Source: Chrysaora quinquecirrha (lineage: Eukaryota > Cnidaria > Scyphozoa > Semaeostomeae > Pelagiidae). Taken from it: a DNA stretch of 64,000 nucleotides. Numbering within the stretch: position 1 is the stretch's first letter; every line of letters starts with the position of its first letter. Location: NCBI GenBank assembly GCA_014526335.1, contig JACTAT010000021.1, positions 2,182,195-2,246,194 of the forward strand, written 5' to 3'. Both the position numbers and the translations under genes were made by a program. The notes below the pieces were generated by a model that was given only the letters and a program-made list of their open reading frames with translations, was not told the origin of the DNA and ran no database searches. This document shows positions 33,210-44,045 of this stretch, in pieces.

Positions 33210-34282
33210 CTGACGATGATGATTATGATGATGATGACGATGATGTTTGACGATAATGATAATCATAAAGATGACGATGATGATGATTAGCGATTGTGAT
33301 AATGATTGACGGTGACTGATGTTGTTGATGAGGATAGTGATCACAATGATTATGATGTTGATGATGATGATGATGATTATGATGATTGTAATAATAATGG
33401 TGATAATAATGATCATGATGATAATGATGATGATGATAATGCTCGATGTTGATGATGATGATAATGATGATGATTCATGTTGATTCGATGATGATCGTAA
33501 TCACGATAATAATAATGATGAAGATCATAATAATGTTGATTATGATAAGGCACATATTATCACGTACCACAATATAAAACTCTAATTAAAATCAACTAAA
33601 AACCGAATCAAATAAGATATATATGCCTACCGTGCTCCAACAAGGATTTTCGTTCTATTTTCATTAAAATCTAAACCACTGAAGCTGTCCAGGTACGCAT
33701 ACGGTGAATCAGATTCGGGAAATCGTTTTATACTTGGATCTGAAATGTGGAAGAAAGAGGAGCTGGTTTAGAAGGTGGAAGTGGGTGGGTTAAAAGCATG
33801 TGTTAATGGATGAAGTCATAAAAATCGAGGGTGGGAGGCATGTACCAGAATTATCTTGCAAGAAATTATTATTCATATACATAAAAACTATATGCACTAA
33901 AAAAATAGTCTTAAACGTTTTTTAATTTTACGACAATACCGAAGGACCTACAGCAAATATTCCGCAGTCAGGTACAAAATGTTAAGTTAAGGAACGTTTA
34001 ATTAACTTTGAGGGCTGGACAAAAGTCCACTGTGCTAAAGTGCACTGAAGTATATGTTATAACTAACTCAATTGCTATGTAGAAAAATATGTAGCATCTT
34101 TGTTAATGAAACAATCTAGTAAACGAAAGCGACTGAAGCGAGTTCAACTTACGTGAGGCTGGAACAAAATGTAACGCTGTCGCTGTCTCACTTGATACAC
34201 CATTTTCAGAAATACAAATAACCATGATTAGTAAAATAACCAACAAACTCGACAGTAAACAATTCATCGTTGATATTTTCAT
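17908..34282 (-). CDS. Transmembrane semaphorin: sema-PSI-Ig-Ig-mucin stalk-TM (22 exons, 937 aa)
   Basis: Cell-surface guidance or adhesion ligand, expected to bind plexins. Exons in transcript order: 34153-34282, 33631-33739, 32790-32852, 32616-32661, 31819-31920, 31127-31232, 30390-30503, 30177-30268, 29715-29747, 29200-29308, 28669-28747, 28379-28532, 27394-27515, 26894-26982, 26707-26789, 25444-25526, 24858-24941, 24118-24167, 22148-22426, 19779-20102, 18928-19065, 17908-18332. All phases agree (2814 nt). A signal peptide follows the ATG at 34282. Sema landmarks include KILVGAR, CQNYFMF, SCGTYAQ, VYFFFTE, IYSRVGRVC, SSAICRYRLKDI and VLFAGTD. The PSI domain (about 495-535) has CLKSRDPYCAW. 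Ig1 spans about 550-642 (ADLGTYGCVV), Ig2 about 650-715. A Thr-rich stalk runs to 796, the TM helix is about 811-834, then a Lys-rich tail. The donor of exon 7 is the least certain boundary. The class cannot be named from sequence alone. Confidence 0.9.
18430..18747. mobile_element. MITE, CCTGGCC family, in last semaphorin intron
   Basis: The left end GGGACTGGCCAAACGATCAA and the right end TTTAGCCAGGGCCTTAGGG are inverted. Interior words GCTTTCCAAG and CAAACATTCTCCCC fit the family. It lies between the semaphorin terminal exon (17908-18332) and exon 18928-19065. Confidence 0.65.
20103..22147. other. Semaphorin intron between the two Ig exons
   Basis: A 2-kb intron. It holds a small TIR element (21298-21460) and a perfect 19-bp hairpin at 21592-21641 (CGTATTTCCTCTAATAAAC and its complement around a 12-base loop). 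The rest shows no exon-like signal. Confidence 0.6.
21298..21460. mobile_element. Small TIR element (TACAAAT...AGACCTTTCCAAAA)
   Basis: AGACCTTTCCAAAA at about 21311 is inverted as TTTTGGAAAGGTCT near 21440-21453, and TACAAAT/ATTTGTA mark the outer ends. About 160 bp, no coding capacity. AGACCTTTTCAAAGAGGTCT at 27870 is a similar but distinct terminus. Confidence 0.5.
22427..24117. other. Semaphorin intron between the linker exon and the Ig1 exon
   Basis: Very AT-rich 1.7-kb intron. The only recognisable element is the GCAA repeat at 23586-23700. No further exon was seen and the phases on both sides already agree. Confidence 0.6.
23586..23700 (+). repeat. Short interspersed repeat with (GCAA)n run, copy 4
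   Basis: About eight AGCA-type units are followed by AATCTTTATTTGTTAACGC, AGGCCAGGGGGTTCTGGCAG and CTATACAGCTAATG, the best-preserved copy of the family. It lies in the semaphorin intron between exons 22148-22426 and 24118-24167. Confidence 0.65.
25765..26156. mobile_element. MITE with AGTAAA(A/G)..CGCA..AAGAACC ends in semaphorin intron
   Basis: Left TACAGTAAAGACCCGCACAT then AAGAACCTA; right TAGGTTCTTAACAAATGAAG then GTTCTTACATGCGAGTTTTA and CTATA, its inverted counterpart. About 390 bp, with repeated GGTTCTTA words inside and no significant ORF. Confidence 0.65.
27588..27807. mobile_element. MITE with long inverted repeats (TTCCGCAAAAGATGGCCGCC)
   Basis: CTTCCGCAAAAGATGGCCGC at 27595 is matched by GGCGGCCATCTTTTGCGGAA near 27780-27799, and the inner parts pair too (GAATTCTGGGAATAATTTCC against GGAAATTATTCCCAGAATTC). 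The arms are about 85 bp around a short loop. Located in the semaphorin intron between exons 27394-27515 and 28379-28532. Confidence 0.8.
27870..28341. mobile_element. MITE with TAGACCTTTTCAAAGAGGTC ends
   Basis: Left TAGACCTTTTCAAAGAGGTC then GCGACATTTTTCTGGAAAAT; right ATTTTCCAGAAAAATGTCGC then GACCTCTTTGAAAAGGT, inverted. About 470 bp. It immediately follows a remnant of the 1355-type MITE (27805-27870), so at least three elements are stacked in this intron. Confidence 0.8.
28855..29050. repeat. Short tandem repeat, AGCCTGGGAAGG units
   Basis: Five or six imperfect units of about 30-45 bp built on TAGCCTGGGAAGGCTTCTAA and TGGGGTT. In the semaphorin intron between exons 28669-28747 and 29200-29308. 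Non-coding. Confidence 0.7.
29390..29670. mobile_element. MITE, CCTGGCC family, in semaphorin intron
   Basis: Left GGCCATGGCCAAACGTTCAA and right TGCTTGATCGTTTGGCCAGG then GCTTAA. The interior has TTTGGCCACGTCCAAAACAT and CTTGTCAAGCAATGTTTCGT. It lies 82 bases from the exon at 29200-29308. Confidence 0.7.
29908..30000. repeat. 22-bp tandem repeat
   Basis: Four units of GAGTCTTAAGGTCTAGGGTT, the last shortened. Intronic in the semaphorin gene. Confidence 0.75.
32880..33540. repeat. GAT/ATG-rich microsatellite in semaphorin intron
   Basis: About 660 bp of GAT, AAT and GAC trinucleotides on the plus strand, including a repeated higher block (TGACGATAATGATAATCATA and GTTGATGAGGATAGTGATCA both occur twice about 300 bp apart), so part of it is a segmental duplication within the array. 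The Ile-rich open frames across it are artefacts. Confidence 0.9.
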
Positions 34283-34937
34283 CTTGATTCTATGCCTAAT
34301 TGCAATGTTTTTCCTAGAAGTAAATAGATAAATATCCCAATTAATGACCACAATATACAACTCATGCAGTTCTTAAATGAATAAATATAAATATCTTTAT
34401 TCTTGTACTCAGTAATTTATTTCAAAATAGATTTATCTGAGAACAAGGAAGTCAAGCTCTGAAGGACTTATCCCATTCTTCCCCTACGCTGGATGCCTAC
34501 TCTTTCCTTTGCATTATTTTAATGTATTGACGCCAATACAAATACAACACAAAGAATAACCAGCATTTATTAAAACCAAACAGAAATATCGATATAATTC
34601 ATTTGTTTGAAAAAACTTCATTGTTCTTAGGTGGCCTGAAAACCCTAGAACGTTGAGGCTTAAATTTCTCAAGTTATGAGCACATCGCGACGTCATTTCG
34701 ACGTAATGATGCCAGTGAACTGGTGACGAATTATTGGTATTCAACGTGCTACATACGTCATAACCATGTCATAACCCATCCCCAATGATCTCACCAGGAA
34801 TGCGTCTCATTCATTCGCTATCAGGTTTTGGGGTAAATTTTACAATGGCAAATGGCTCTACCCTGGGTATCAAGCACAGTGATAAAACAGAAGCAAGCAA
34901 AATAGAAGGGAAAGAAGGGTGTGAATCATGTGTGATG

Positions 34938-34940
34938 ATG

Positions 34941-34984
<44 letters not shown>
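34938..34984. repeat. (AAT)n microsatellite
   Basis: About 15 perfect ATA/AAT units after GTGTGATGATG, about 650 bp upstream of the semaphorin start. Confidence 0.95.
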
Positions 34985-34986
<2 letters not shown>

Positions 34987-35589
34987 CCACCCTAATCATA
35001 AATCATCAAATCATCACCATCGTGATCTTGATCATCACAATCACCATCTTCACTGTTATCGGCATCATCAGCGTAATCATTGCCATCATGAATGTAATCA
35101 TCACGATGCAAATGATCATGATACAACAACCATTTTAATTATTATGCTAATGATCATGATGATCACTGTGTCAATAACCTCCTCACTGGAAATAACCGCA
35201 AAATATCAGAGACATCCAATTCCCACAAGCGTTTCATTTAAAGCACCTCGCAGACTAATTTCATAGCTACAATTGTTTTCAACCAAACCAAATTTCCTGC
35301 CGCAAAAAATCGTGAACAATTATAAACTCAATCGTAATTACAAAACGTCATCCAATTAAATGTACACGATTTTGCTGAGGTAGGGGTTGGAGCTTGAAGG
35401 CACAAAACAATCTGGTTTCGGATTAAGATTTGGGTGATCCTGCGGGTGATCAAAACATTCAATCTAGATTCGGATAATAAAGGTTAAGATTCAACTGGTC
35501 GCAAGTGAGATCTGTCTATTGGTTTCCGTCTTATGGATGTTGCACTAACGTTTTTAATTAGAATACTGAGCTAGACAACCTGTGGTCTA

Positions 35590-35830
35590 AAAAGCATCAT
35601 TATCATCATCATCATCATCGACGTCATCATCGTCGTCGTCGTTATCACCATCACCGTCATCAACATCATCATCATTATCACCATCATCATCATCATCATC
35701 ATCATCATCACAATAATCATCATAAGCACCGTCATCATCGTCATCACAAATCACTATGAACATACTGTAATCATCATCATCATTATCATCGTCATCATCA
35801 TCCTTACCATCATCACCATCACCACATTTT
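35590..35830. repeat. (CAT)n-rich microsatellite
   Basis: Runs of CAT/ATC with CGT and CAC interruptions across about 240 bp; the longest pure stretch is near 35680-35710. Confidence 0.9.
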
Positions 35831-36764
35831 GTTTTGGAAAGTGGTAGGTTTTACTATAGACCATGGAGCATGCAACTAAAAACCACTTGTAGAAGAATCA
35901 GACATTATATGCATGCACCCCCATACTTTTAAAATAAATCACAATTTTGACCACAAATATTAACCTAGACATATGTAGACAAGCTTCAAAACATTATTGA
36001 CTAATTAGTACGTGATACGATTATGCTGAATAAACTATTTTGTACAACCTCGCTCAACCTACCCTTTATATACAGCTGACCACGAATCCTTGATCAAATG
36101 TTAATGCAAGATCTCCTCACCAAAAGAGCATCAAATAAGCATCTTGAAGCACATATTACGAGAATGAGCAAATCATCAACACCAATCATGTGCTTGCTTA
36201 CGAATATATTGAATGCAAAGATGCTATAAAAAGTGCAGCCATCTCACAAGCCACATCTAATAGGATATTGCCATTAATTGCATTAGGTAAACAACCATCT
36301 ACTGAATCAAGAGAGACGACTCGACGGGCCTTTCGGATTGCCGTTTGTAGACCCATAACCACATTTATCATGCATGCTTGAATATGATTGTACGACTGAA
36401 TAATACAGAAACAATGAAATCACTCGAATGAGAAAACCAAGCATTGTTCATTGCTAAACTGTAATGTTTGCTGTCTACTGGGCGACTTTGTTTGCGATTG
36501 TTTGCAAAACAACAAGATCAGAATCCAGGGGGGTTGCCAAGTTGTTTTAGATCTATTGCTTAATAAGGCAGTCACAGAGCTAAACACAGGTTTAATGGAT
36601 TTAAAATCTCCCTGGACAAAGATTAATGGAATCAAGGAGTAACGAATTGTGATCAATGGGCTTTACGTATGTACAAACTTTGGTAAAGTCGGCAATGATT
36701 GAAGTCTGCTAAATATAATTATCATAATTACATTTCTTTGCAGCCAATATCGCCATGGGTATTC

Positions 36765-37345
36765 AAGATTATGATGATGATGTTGATGATAATGATCATG
36801 ATCATGATGATCAGATCATGTTGATGACGTCCATGATGATGATTACTATGATGATGATGATGCTGTTCTCAAGATCATGATTATGATGATGATGATGATG
36901 ATGGTGATGATGTCAATCATGATCACAATCATGATGATTGTGATGATTATAACTATGATGGGGATGATGATAATGATAATGATGCTGATCATGATTATGA
37001 TGATGATGTTAATCATGATCACAATCATGATGCTTATGATGATAATAACTATGATGGGGATGATGATAACGATAATGATAATGATGATTTTGATGATTAT
37101 TGTTATTGTTTTTTTTATGATAATGACGATGACAATGATGATAATCATGCTTATGATTATGATCATGCACAGATGATGATTATGATGATTATGACGATTA
37201 TGATTATTAAGATTATGATGATGATGAAGGGGATAAAAATGATAATGGTGATGACGGAAATGACAAAGAAAATAATCACAAAAGTGACTCTAAGAGAATG
37301 ACGATCATGAAGATCATGATGATTATGAAGATGATACTATCATGC
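36765..37345. repeat. (ATG)n-rich microsatellite with internal duplication
   Basis: About 580 bp of ATG/GAT units. A block containing TCAATCATGATCACAATCAT and ACTATGATGGGGATGATGAT recurs about 110 bp later. The Met/Ile-rich open frames on both strands follow from the repeat. Confidence 0.9.
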
Positions 37346-38349
37346 AACAACAATATACAATCAGCACAATCATAGCCAAACCAAAATCACTATCTTACAA
37401 CGTTTGGAGCTGTTCTATTGTGTTTTGCTGACTATGTACTTAACAAAAATTTCCATCCTCAACCAATCACACAACCACGATAAAGGCACATTGCAAAGGT
37501 AACATAAGAAAAACTATTCCATATTCGAAAATAACAGTGAAATGGGATGTTCTTAAATCCACTAAATCTGATAGTCTATTGATTAAAACAGCAGAGTGCC
37601 AACTGTGTATTCGATTGTGTATAACATTGCAGACTACCAAACAAAAGTAACTCACAGCGCTTTTAACCACAACTAACTTTAAGATCCATTTGATAAACGA
37701 CAGCCAAAAATCGAAAGTTGAAGAAGAAGAACATTTTCAGAACATCAGATCAGTACGATCAGAAATGCAGACCTGTTATAGCCCCATGGGCGCACAATGC
37801 ATGAAACATCAATTCTCAAGATTAAAACTAAGCATGGTTCACTTAAAGACAAACTGCAGAGGAGAGCATTACGGAGATTCTCTTTGCAGAAGATGCGAAA
37901 TCCTTGAGGAAAACCTCGAACACTATAATGTTGATGATTTTCTAAAACCCTCCGAATAGAAGAGGCATGCTTACAAGAAAGCAATAAAAGTGCTCTAAAA
38001 TACCGACAAGTGAACGATTGTCTTAAAACTCTTTACAGACCAGAAAACTGCTTCGAGATGGAGATTTGGCACTTATTTTATATAATATTAAGGTTTTGCT
38101 GCTTCCGAAAGAGCTCTCATTTTTCAGGGTATAAATTTCGCCAAAGGACAATTTCGCTAAATTGTTACATGTAACAACTGGGTATATTCTATGTAAAGTC
38201 TTGGCTGCATGTCCCTAACCAAAACTAGATGAAGTGGCCCCACTCAGGATATACAACCAACAGATATGCATTCAACAAGGGTTCCAGTGATTCAAACTTA
38301 CATACTGTACCTTACCAAGCAAACAACGTGAGAAATGAGAAAGGAAGGA

Positions 38350-38720
38350 TTACACTTTTTTTTTATAAGAATACTATAAATTTTGCCCAGCCTCAATATT
38401 CTTATTTTCGTTTTGAGCATGAAAATATTCTTAAAGTATTCTTATTTTTTCAAACATGATATGGTTTCAGGGGAACATAGTTAAAAGAAAAATTACGAGT
38501 AAATGTCGGAGCGAAAGAAAAATTCAACTATTATAACAATAAGAATGTTGTTTAACAATCGTGAAGTTTCGTTTTAACATTGCAAAACAGGCAACTGCTG
38601 AAAAATGAGGCACAAATATGCAAGCTGAGGCTGAGCATATTCTTACAATATTCTTAAAAATTGGATGATTCTGAGCCTCAATATTCTTATAAACTTTATT
38701 CTAATAAAAAAAGAGTGTAA
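38350..38720. mobile_element. MITE with TTACACTYTTTTTTTAT ends
   Basis: Left TTACACTTTTTTTTTATAAG then AATACTATAAATTTTG; right TTATTCTAATAAAAAAAGAG then TGTAA. An inner pair, GCCTCAATATTCTTAT and its complement-like GAGCCTCAATATTC words, recurs. About 370 bp. Confidence 0.55.
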
Positions 38721-39599
38721 AGGGCATAAAAATGTTAAAAGGGCATAAAAATTAACGATGGTCCATGACGGAAGTTTGCCGCAATAAACATAGTCTGCTT
38801 TCAACAAATTTTATCTGTTCTAAAAGAATTACTGCGAAACAAGCCTTGCGATAAAGCGAATTATACTTTCAGTTTTCATTAAGTTAAGTGGTCCCTGATT
38901 CATGAGATTCAAGTTCAAAATCAAGCCTCTTTCTCGGATTAGTGAAAAAGAGGCTACAGCACCTGCACATGAAAACGATTTGTCAATTTATAGACAAGAT
39001 GAAAAAGTTTTGGAAATTTCTTTATAAACTGCAGTGAAGAAAGGACTTAAAAACAGCGGGTATTCTTAGACATCTAATGTTTTATAATGAACAAAAACAA
39101 AGTATTAAATGTATTATACCCTTAGGTTATGGCATCCTATTAACAAAAGTTTCATTTTGTGAAAATCTCCAATTTTCGCCAATTAGATTTTATTAAATCG
39201 TTTTAGCCAGGATTCGATTACCCTGCTTGCATATAATTATCGCTACCGTCAAAAGGTTTCAACTGAGTTCTGAGAAATCGTCAAGCCGGACGTCATTGCT
39301 TTTTATGGTATTAGATATTTTATGCCTAGTGTACTTCAATTGCGAACGTTTTAAGCGCTGTCGGAGGTCTAACAATTACGGATCTCTGTTCTCCGCTAAA
39401 GGGCAGCAACACGGAAAACTTGAGAATCGTCCAGATCAATTCTACAAGACAACGTCTATCTAGGCGAACTCTCTCTAGGCGAACGATCTCGCTTTCCGTG
39501 CAGTCTCAGATCCTAGCTCTTTGGCCAACAATTGAACGTGCTGTATCGTCGTGGTCTAATCCAAATATCTCGCGGTTTGAGGAGTTCAGAGAGGTGGGG

Positions 39600-39990
39600 A
39601 TTCGATCCCCTACCACGGTAGCATCACAGCCGAGCCCCTGTCACAGTAGCGTCACAGCCGAGTCCCTACCACGGTAGCGTAACAGCAGAGACCCGGCCAC
39701 AGTAGCGAAATAGCTGAGCCCCTGTCACGGTAGCGTCACAGCCGAGCCCCTGTCACAGTAGCGTCACAGCCGAGTCCCTACCACGGTAGCGTAACAGCAG
39801 AGACCCGGCCACAGTAGCGAAATAGCTGAGCCCCTGTCACGGTAGCGTCACAGCCGAGCCCCTGTCACAGTAGCGTCACAGCCGAGTCCCTACCACGGTA
39901 GCGTAACAGCCCAGACCTGGCCACAGTAGCAAATAGCTGAGCCCCTGTCACGGTAGCGTCACAGCCAAGCCCCTGCCAAGGCAGCATCAC
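39600..39990. repeat. Higher-order tandem repeat: 112-bp unit of four 28-bp monomers
   Basis: Monomers resemble GAGCCCCTGTCACAGTAGCG then TCACAGCC. Four diverged monomers (CTACCACGG, CCGGCCACAG, CTGTCACGG and CTGTCACAG types) form a unit that repeats at 112 bp: GTCCCTACCACGGTAGCGTA starts at 39662, 39774 and 39886. Copies of the 112-bp unit are nearly identical while monomers within it differ. Confidence 0.9.
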
Positions 39991-40764
39991 AGCGAAGATC
40001 AAGGTCTTGTTAGTTCCTCTGCTTTTCTGGTTCTAGCGAAGGGCGAATTTCCACTTCACCCTTCACTGTCCAGTTTGTGGAAATTTTCTAACAAGATCAA
40101 CAATCGAGATGAACTTTTGGACGAAAATATTTGTCGGATGTTCAGAGGTTTCCAAATGTCCATTGATTGTATAAAGGTGTCTCTTAATGCAGAGTCTGCT
40201 GTAGGATCTTGTATACGAGGCTTGCTGTGTTAGTCCAGAAGAATGCGTTGACTCGAGACAACACATGGTCATGAAAACGGAAATATTATGATGGGCCTAT
40301 TTCTGTAGCTTTCCACCTGTTCTATGACTGCATTAACCTCCCTTCAAAATTGGCGTCACCTTACAGTCAGTGTCAGCAGGTGTGTTTGTCGATTAAGGCT
40401 AACATAACTAGACATATGGAAAAATGCTCTGAAATATTAATGTTAGACAGGGTTTTACTGATTATAGATAGTCTTAATCCTGTATGTTAGCAATAGAAAT
40501 ACTTATCAACAATATGTAATATGCATGAAGCAGTTTTTTTAATTAATTAAGCTTATTGTAGATATCTAAGATTGCCTGATTGCTCGCTATAGATATGTTG
40601 AACATTGTTATTATTTTTATCCATCAGTCTTTGCAAAACGCAAAAATTGAAGGAGTTCTGATTGTCAATACTCCCCAGAAAAAACATGACGGCCTAAGTA
40701 TGCATATTCAGTGTTGCAGCCCTGGCAGTCACTCCAAAATGCCGTTTTCTCTTCTCTTAAGGTC

Positions 40765-41058
40765 TGGTTAAAGTAGGAGACATGTCGCGCGCGACATTGA
40801 TGTCTCCCAGTTTGCCACCTCGTGGCTAGCAGTTCTAAAGTTATGGCTAAACTAGGAGACATGTCGCGCGCGGAATTGTAGGCCAGCAACATGTCCCCTG
40901 AGTCACGGAGACAAGAAATTTTTCTGTGTCCCAGAAACATTTGCGTGTCTCTCGCTACAAATTTTATCGCGCGCTACAAAGTTTCCGAGGTGGCTAAACT
41001 GGGAGAAATCGAAGAGGCATGTCACGAACGACATATCTTCTAGTTTAGCCAGGCCTTC
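40765..41058. mobile_element. MITE, family ending in GGCCTGGCTAAACTAG-like repeats, copy 2
   Basis: Left GGTCTGGTTAAAGTAGGAGA then CATGTCGCGCGCGACAT; right ACATATCTTCTAGTTTAGCC then AGGCC. An internal repeat of the left end (GGCTAAACTAGGAGACATGT, then CGCGCGCG) occurs near 40846, suggesting one copy inserted beside or in another. Shares its interior with 5110-5335. Confidence 0.7.
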
Positions 41059-42246
41059 CACGATCTGACGTCAAAACGTGCCTTCTAAAACAGCATCGAA
41101 AATGCTGTATCCTGAGTTTGTAACGATGCAAATAAAAGAAGAAGTCAATGGTATACTTATGAAAATTGGCCTGAGATACGTAGATAGCTTAGCAGAAAAG
41201 ACAAATAGATTCGCGTTCCAAACAAACTCTAACAAATCATCAGAGAAATGTTTCAAAAATACCTTCTGGTTCAGAGATATGTGTACCTATCATTCAGAGC
41301 GAGCAAAGAAGACGAAAAGATTTTATCTCAATCTAACCAAAACAATCAACTGTTACCCTTTAGATGATGCAGTAGTTCAAAATAGCCTGGCCTAGCCAAT
41401 CGCAGATTTCTTCGACAACATGCTAAGCTTTCTCTGTTGCAAATCCACCGAATTTTAATTACCAAAAACTAGATTTCTCCACGTCATTTTCCAAGATTTA
41501 TAGCTGCACAGATTTTGCGGAATGCTTCTTTGGTATGTCAATATAGCAATGTGTCCTAATGTGCCAGCACTCTCAAGCTGACCGAGCTATGTGAAGTAAA
41601 ACCTCCCAAGAGCGATTCGGTTCGTTTTCATCCATTAAAATCTCGGAAAACACTTCCAAATTAATTCACATCAGGCTAAACTTCCAAACAAACCAATCTT
41701 AGTTGTAATACACTGCTGTAAAACTTTTTTATCGACATAATGAGGCGAATAGTAGCTAATATTTCTAAGACATGAACAAGATCGAATTCTAAATTATAGT
41801 GACCTGCAAACGACATCTGGTATTCTCCGCAAACTCAACAAACAGGTTGACTGGACACAAAAGAACGCTGAGGAATACCTTTTATACACAGCAAACAAAA
41901 CTAAGACACACGGAAAAACGCTCCCAACTGGAATTCTTATACTGTATCAAGGTTAATTCCTATTTTTATGCTATGTAAACTTTCTTTTAATAAGCAACTT
42001 GACTCAGGACAAGCCCTTTTATTTGCTTAAAATATCTGAGACATGAGCCCTCAGATTTGCTTGCTATTGCTACTTGCTTAGCTCTCAAACACAAAGAATG
42101 ACGAAGTTTCAAGTCATAGCTACAGAAAAGGTTGTATAAAACCTTATTTTAATGCCCCAAGCAAAATCTGTATAATAGCAACCATTAGGCCCACTTCTGA
42201 CTTATGCATAAGGTACACGCATAACTAGTTTGACCATGGTCAATCC

Positions 42247-42655
42247 ACTCTTTTTTATAAGAAACTCGTTTATAAGAAACTCAGGACTGGGATCAATATT
42301 GGTTAAGAAACGATAGAGATCAATATTGGTTTCGATTCTCGAGACCTGCAAGTTTCTTATCAGTTTGGGTCGAGTACTGAAAGTTTCTTAACCAATCCTT
42401 AGAATTGAAATATAGGCTCGAGAAACGAACTTTTGTTACTTGTTAAGTGCCTATTTTAATAAAAAAAAAACAGCTCATGCAAACGTGAATTGTATTGCTT
42501 AGGCCTATTCTATTTTGTCCAATGTAAGTGTCAATTACCTGTTTTGGCATTAAAAAAAATTTTGATCCCTAAAAAACTGCTAAGAAACTTTCAGTACCGA
42601 AATTCTCAAAAACTTTGAATACTGAAAAAAATCTTAGCTTCTTGTAAAAAAGAGT
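42247..42655. mobile_element. TIR element with ACTCTTTTTTAYAAGAA ends
   Basis: ACTCTTTTTTATAAGAAACT at the left is matched by CTTCTTGTAAAAAAGAGT at the right. The interior has repeated GAAACTTTCAGTAC and its inverse. About 410 bp. The ends resemble those of 38350-38720, perhaps a related family. Confidence 0.55.
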
Positions 42656-43351
42656 ATAGTGAAGAAATAAAGCAATTCAAACTAAAAAAGCAAGCAGCGA
42701 AAATATCAAAAGATCAAATTTTCATACCGTTTTCTTTAAATGTAGTTATGACAGTTGTAGTTGCAGGCAAGAATGAACTAGAACATAATAAAACAGTAAA
42801 TAACAATTCTCCCATCTATCGTGACTCAGAATTTAACTTCGAACTTAGAAAAGCAACTTTATTCAGCTTAAAAGAATGCCTCAATGAAATTATGGAAGGT
42901 GGTCGATTGTTTCATGAAGGACAACAAACAATTCTTCGTTTGCAACAGAAAAGGATTGAACGAAAAGATTGTAAATATTAACAATAACCTTTTTTATCTA
43001 CCACACATGAAAAAGGGAACCAAAAGTCGGTAAAAATCTAATTTAGAAATTACATGACCACAATATTTATGAACAAATATTTGTTTTTCTAATGAAATTA
43101 GTTTTTGTGTTGGAAATAATGCCGAAGACGAGACAAAGTTGCTTGACCTGAACTCAAGCGATGCTGGAAGGAAAGTGTGTGGGGGTGCTAGCAACAGAGA
43201 GATATTTACTTTCAAAATAATACATTTAACGGCAACATGACCTATTTCTCACGATTTTAAGGCACGTTCTTGACCCTAATATATCAAAAAATTTGCAAAA
43301 ACAATGTTTCTCACTTTCCTAGATCCCTTTGCACCAAGCAATACCCTTGAG

Positions 43352-44045
43352 GTAGGAGCCTGGCCAAACCATCAAACATTGTTTTCAAACATTTAAAATC
43401 TGCTTGTCTAGCAAAATGTTGTACCGTTTGGCAACGACACAAAACACTGCTTGCCAAACATTTTCTGTTTGAATCAACCAAACAATGTTTTTGCACTTCT
43501 TCGAAAACATCGTGAAACAAATTGTGCTTCTTTCGCTTGTGAAGCAATGTTTGTGACGTAACCAAACGTCAAACATTTCCCTACAAACAAATTTCGAATG
43601 TTTGGCAAACAATTTTTGATCATTTTGCAAGGCCTTCAAACATTGGGTCAAAACATTTTTGTTTGAAAGAAGCAAACAATGTTTTTGAACTTCTTCGAAA
43701 AAATCGCGCAACAAATTTTGCTTTCTTATGCTTGTGAAGCAATGTTTGTGACGTGACCAAACGTCAAACATTTCCCTACAAACAAATTTCGAATGTTTGA
43801 CAAACAATGTTTGATCGCTTGGCCTAGCCTTCAAACACTGAATTCGCTTATCAAAGCAATTTTTGAATGCTTGGCCAGGACACAAAACATTATTTGACAA
43901 GCAAAACTAAACAAAACTTGTTACGCGCCGTGTTTGAAAAAGTTAAAAACATTTTTTGCTTGACAAAAGCAAGAAAAGTTAATCGACCAATGTTTTGAAA
44001 CGTAAACATTGTGTTTGGCAAAGTTTCATCCTTTGGTCAGGGCAC
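43352..44045. mobile_element. Composite of three MITE copies, CCTGGCC family
   Basis: Left end GCCTGGCCAAACCATCAAAC near 43360. Family-type right ends follow at about 43605-43635 (TTTGATCATTTTGCAAGGCC), 43806-43832 (TTTGATCGCTTGGCCTAGCC) and 44015-44043 (CATCCTTTGGTCAGGGCA). Interiors repeat GTTTGTGACGT-ACCAAACGTC and CAAACATTTCCCTACAAACA twice. It is a tandem of related copies, not one element. The 171-codon open frame here is a by-product. Confidence 0.65.

Noticed and set aside
36846..37176. Ile-rich and Met-rich ORFs on both strands
   Set aside because: Direct translation of trinucleotide repeats.
43385..43900. 171-codon minus-strand ORF
   Set aside because: It coincides with tandem MITE copies and its peptide repeats follow the DNA repeats.
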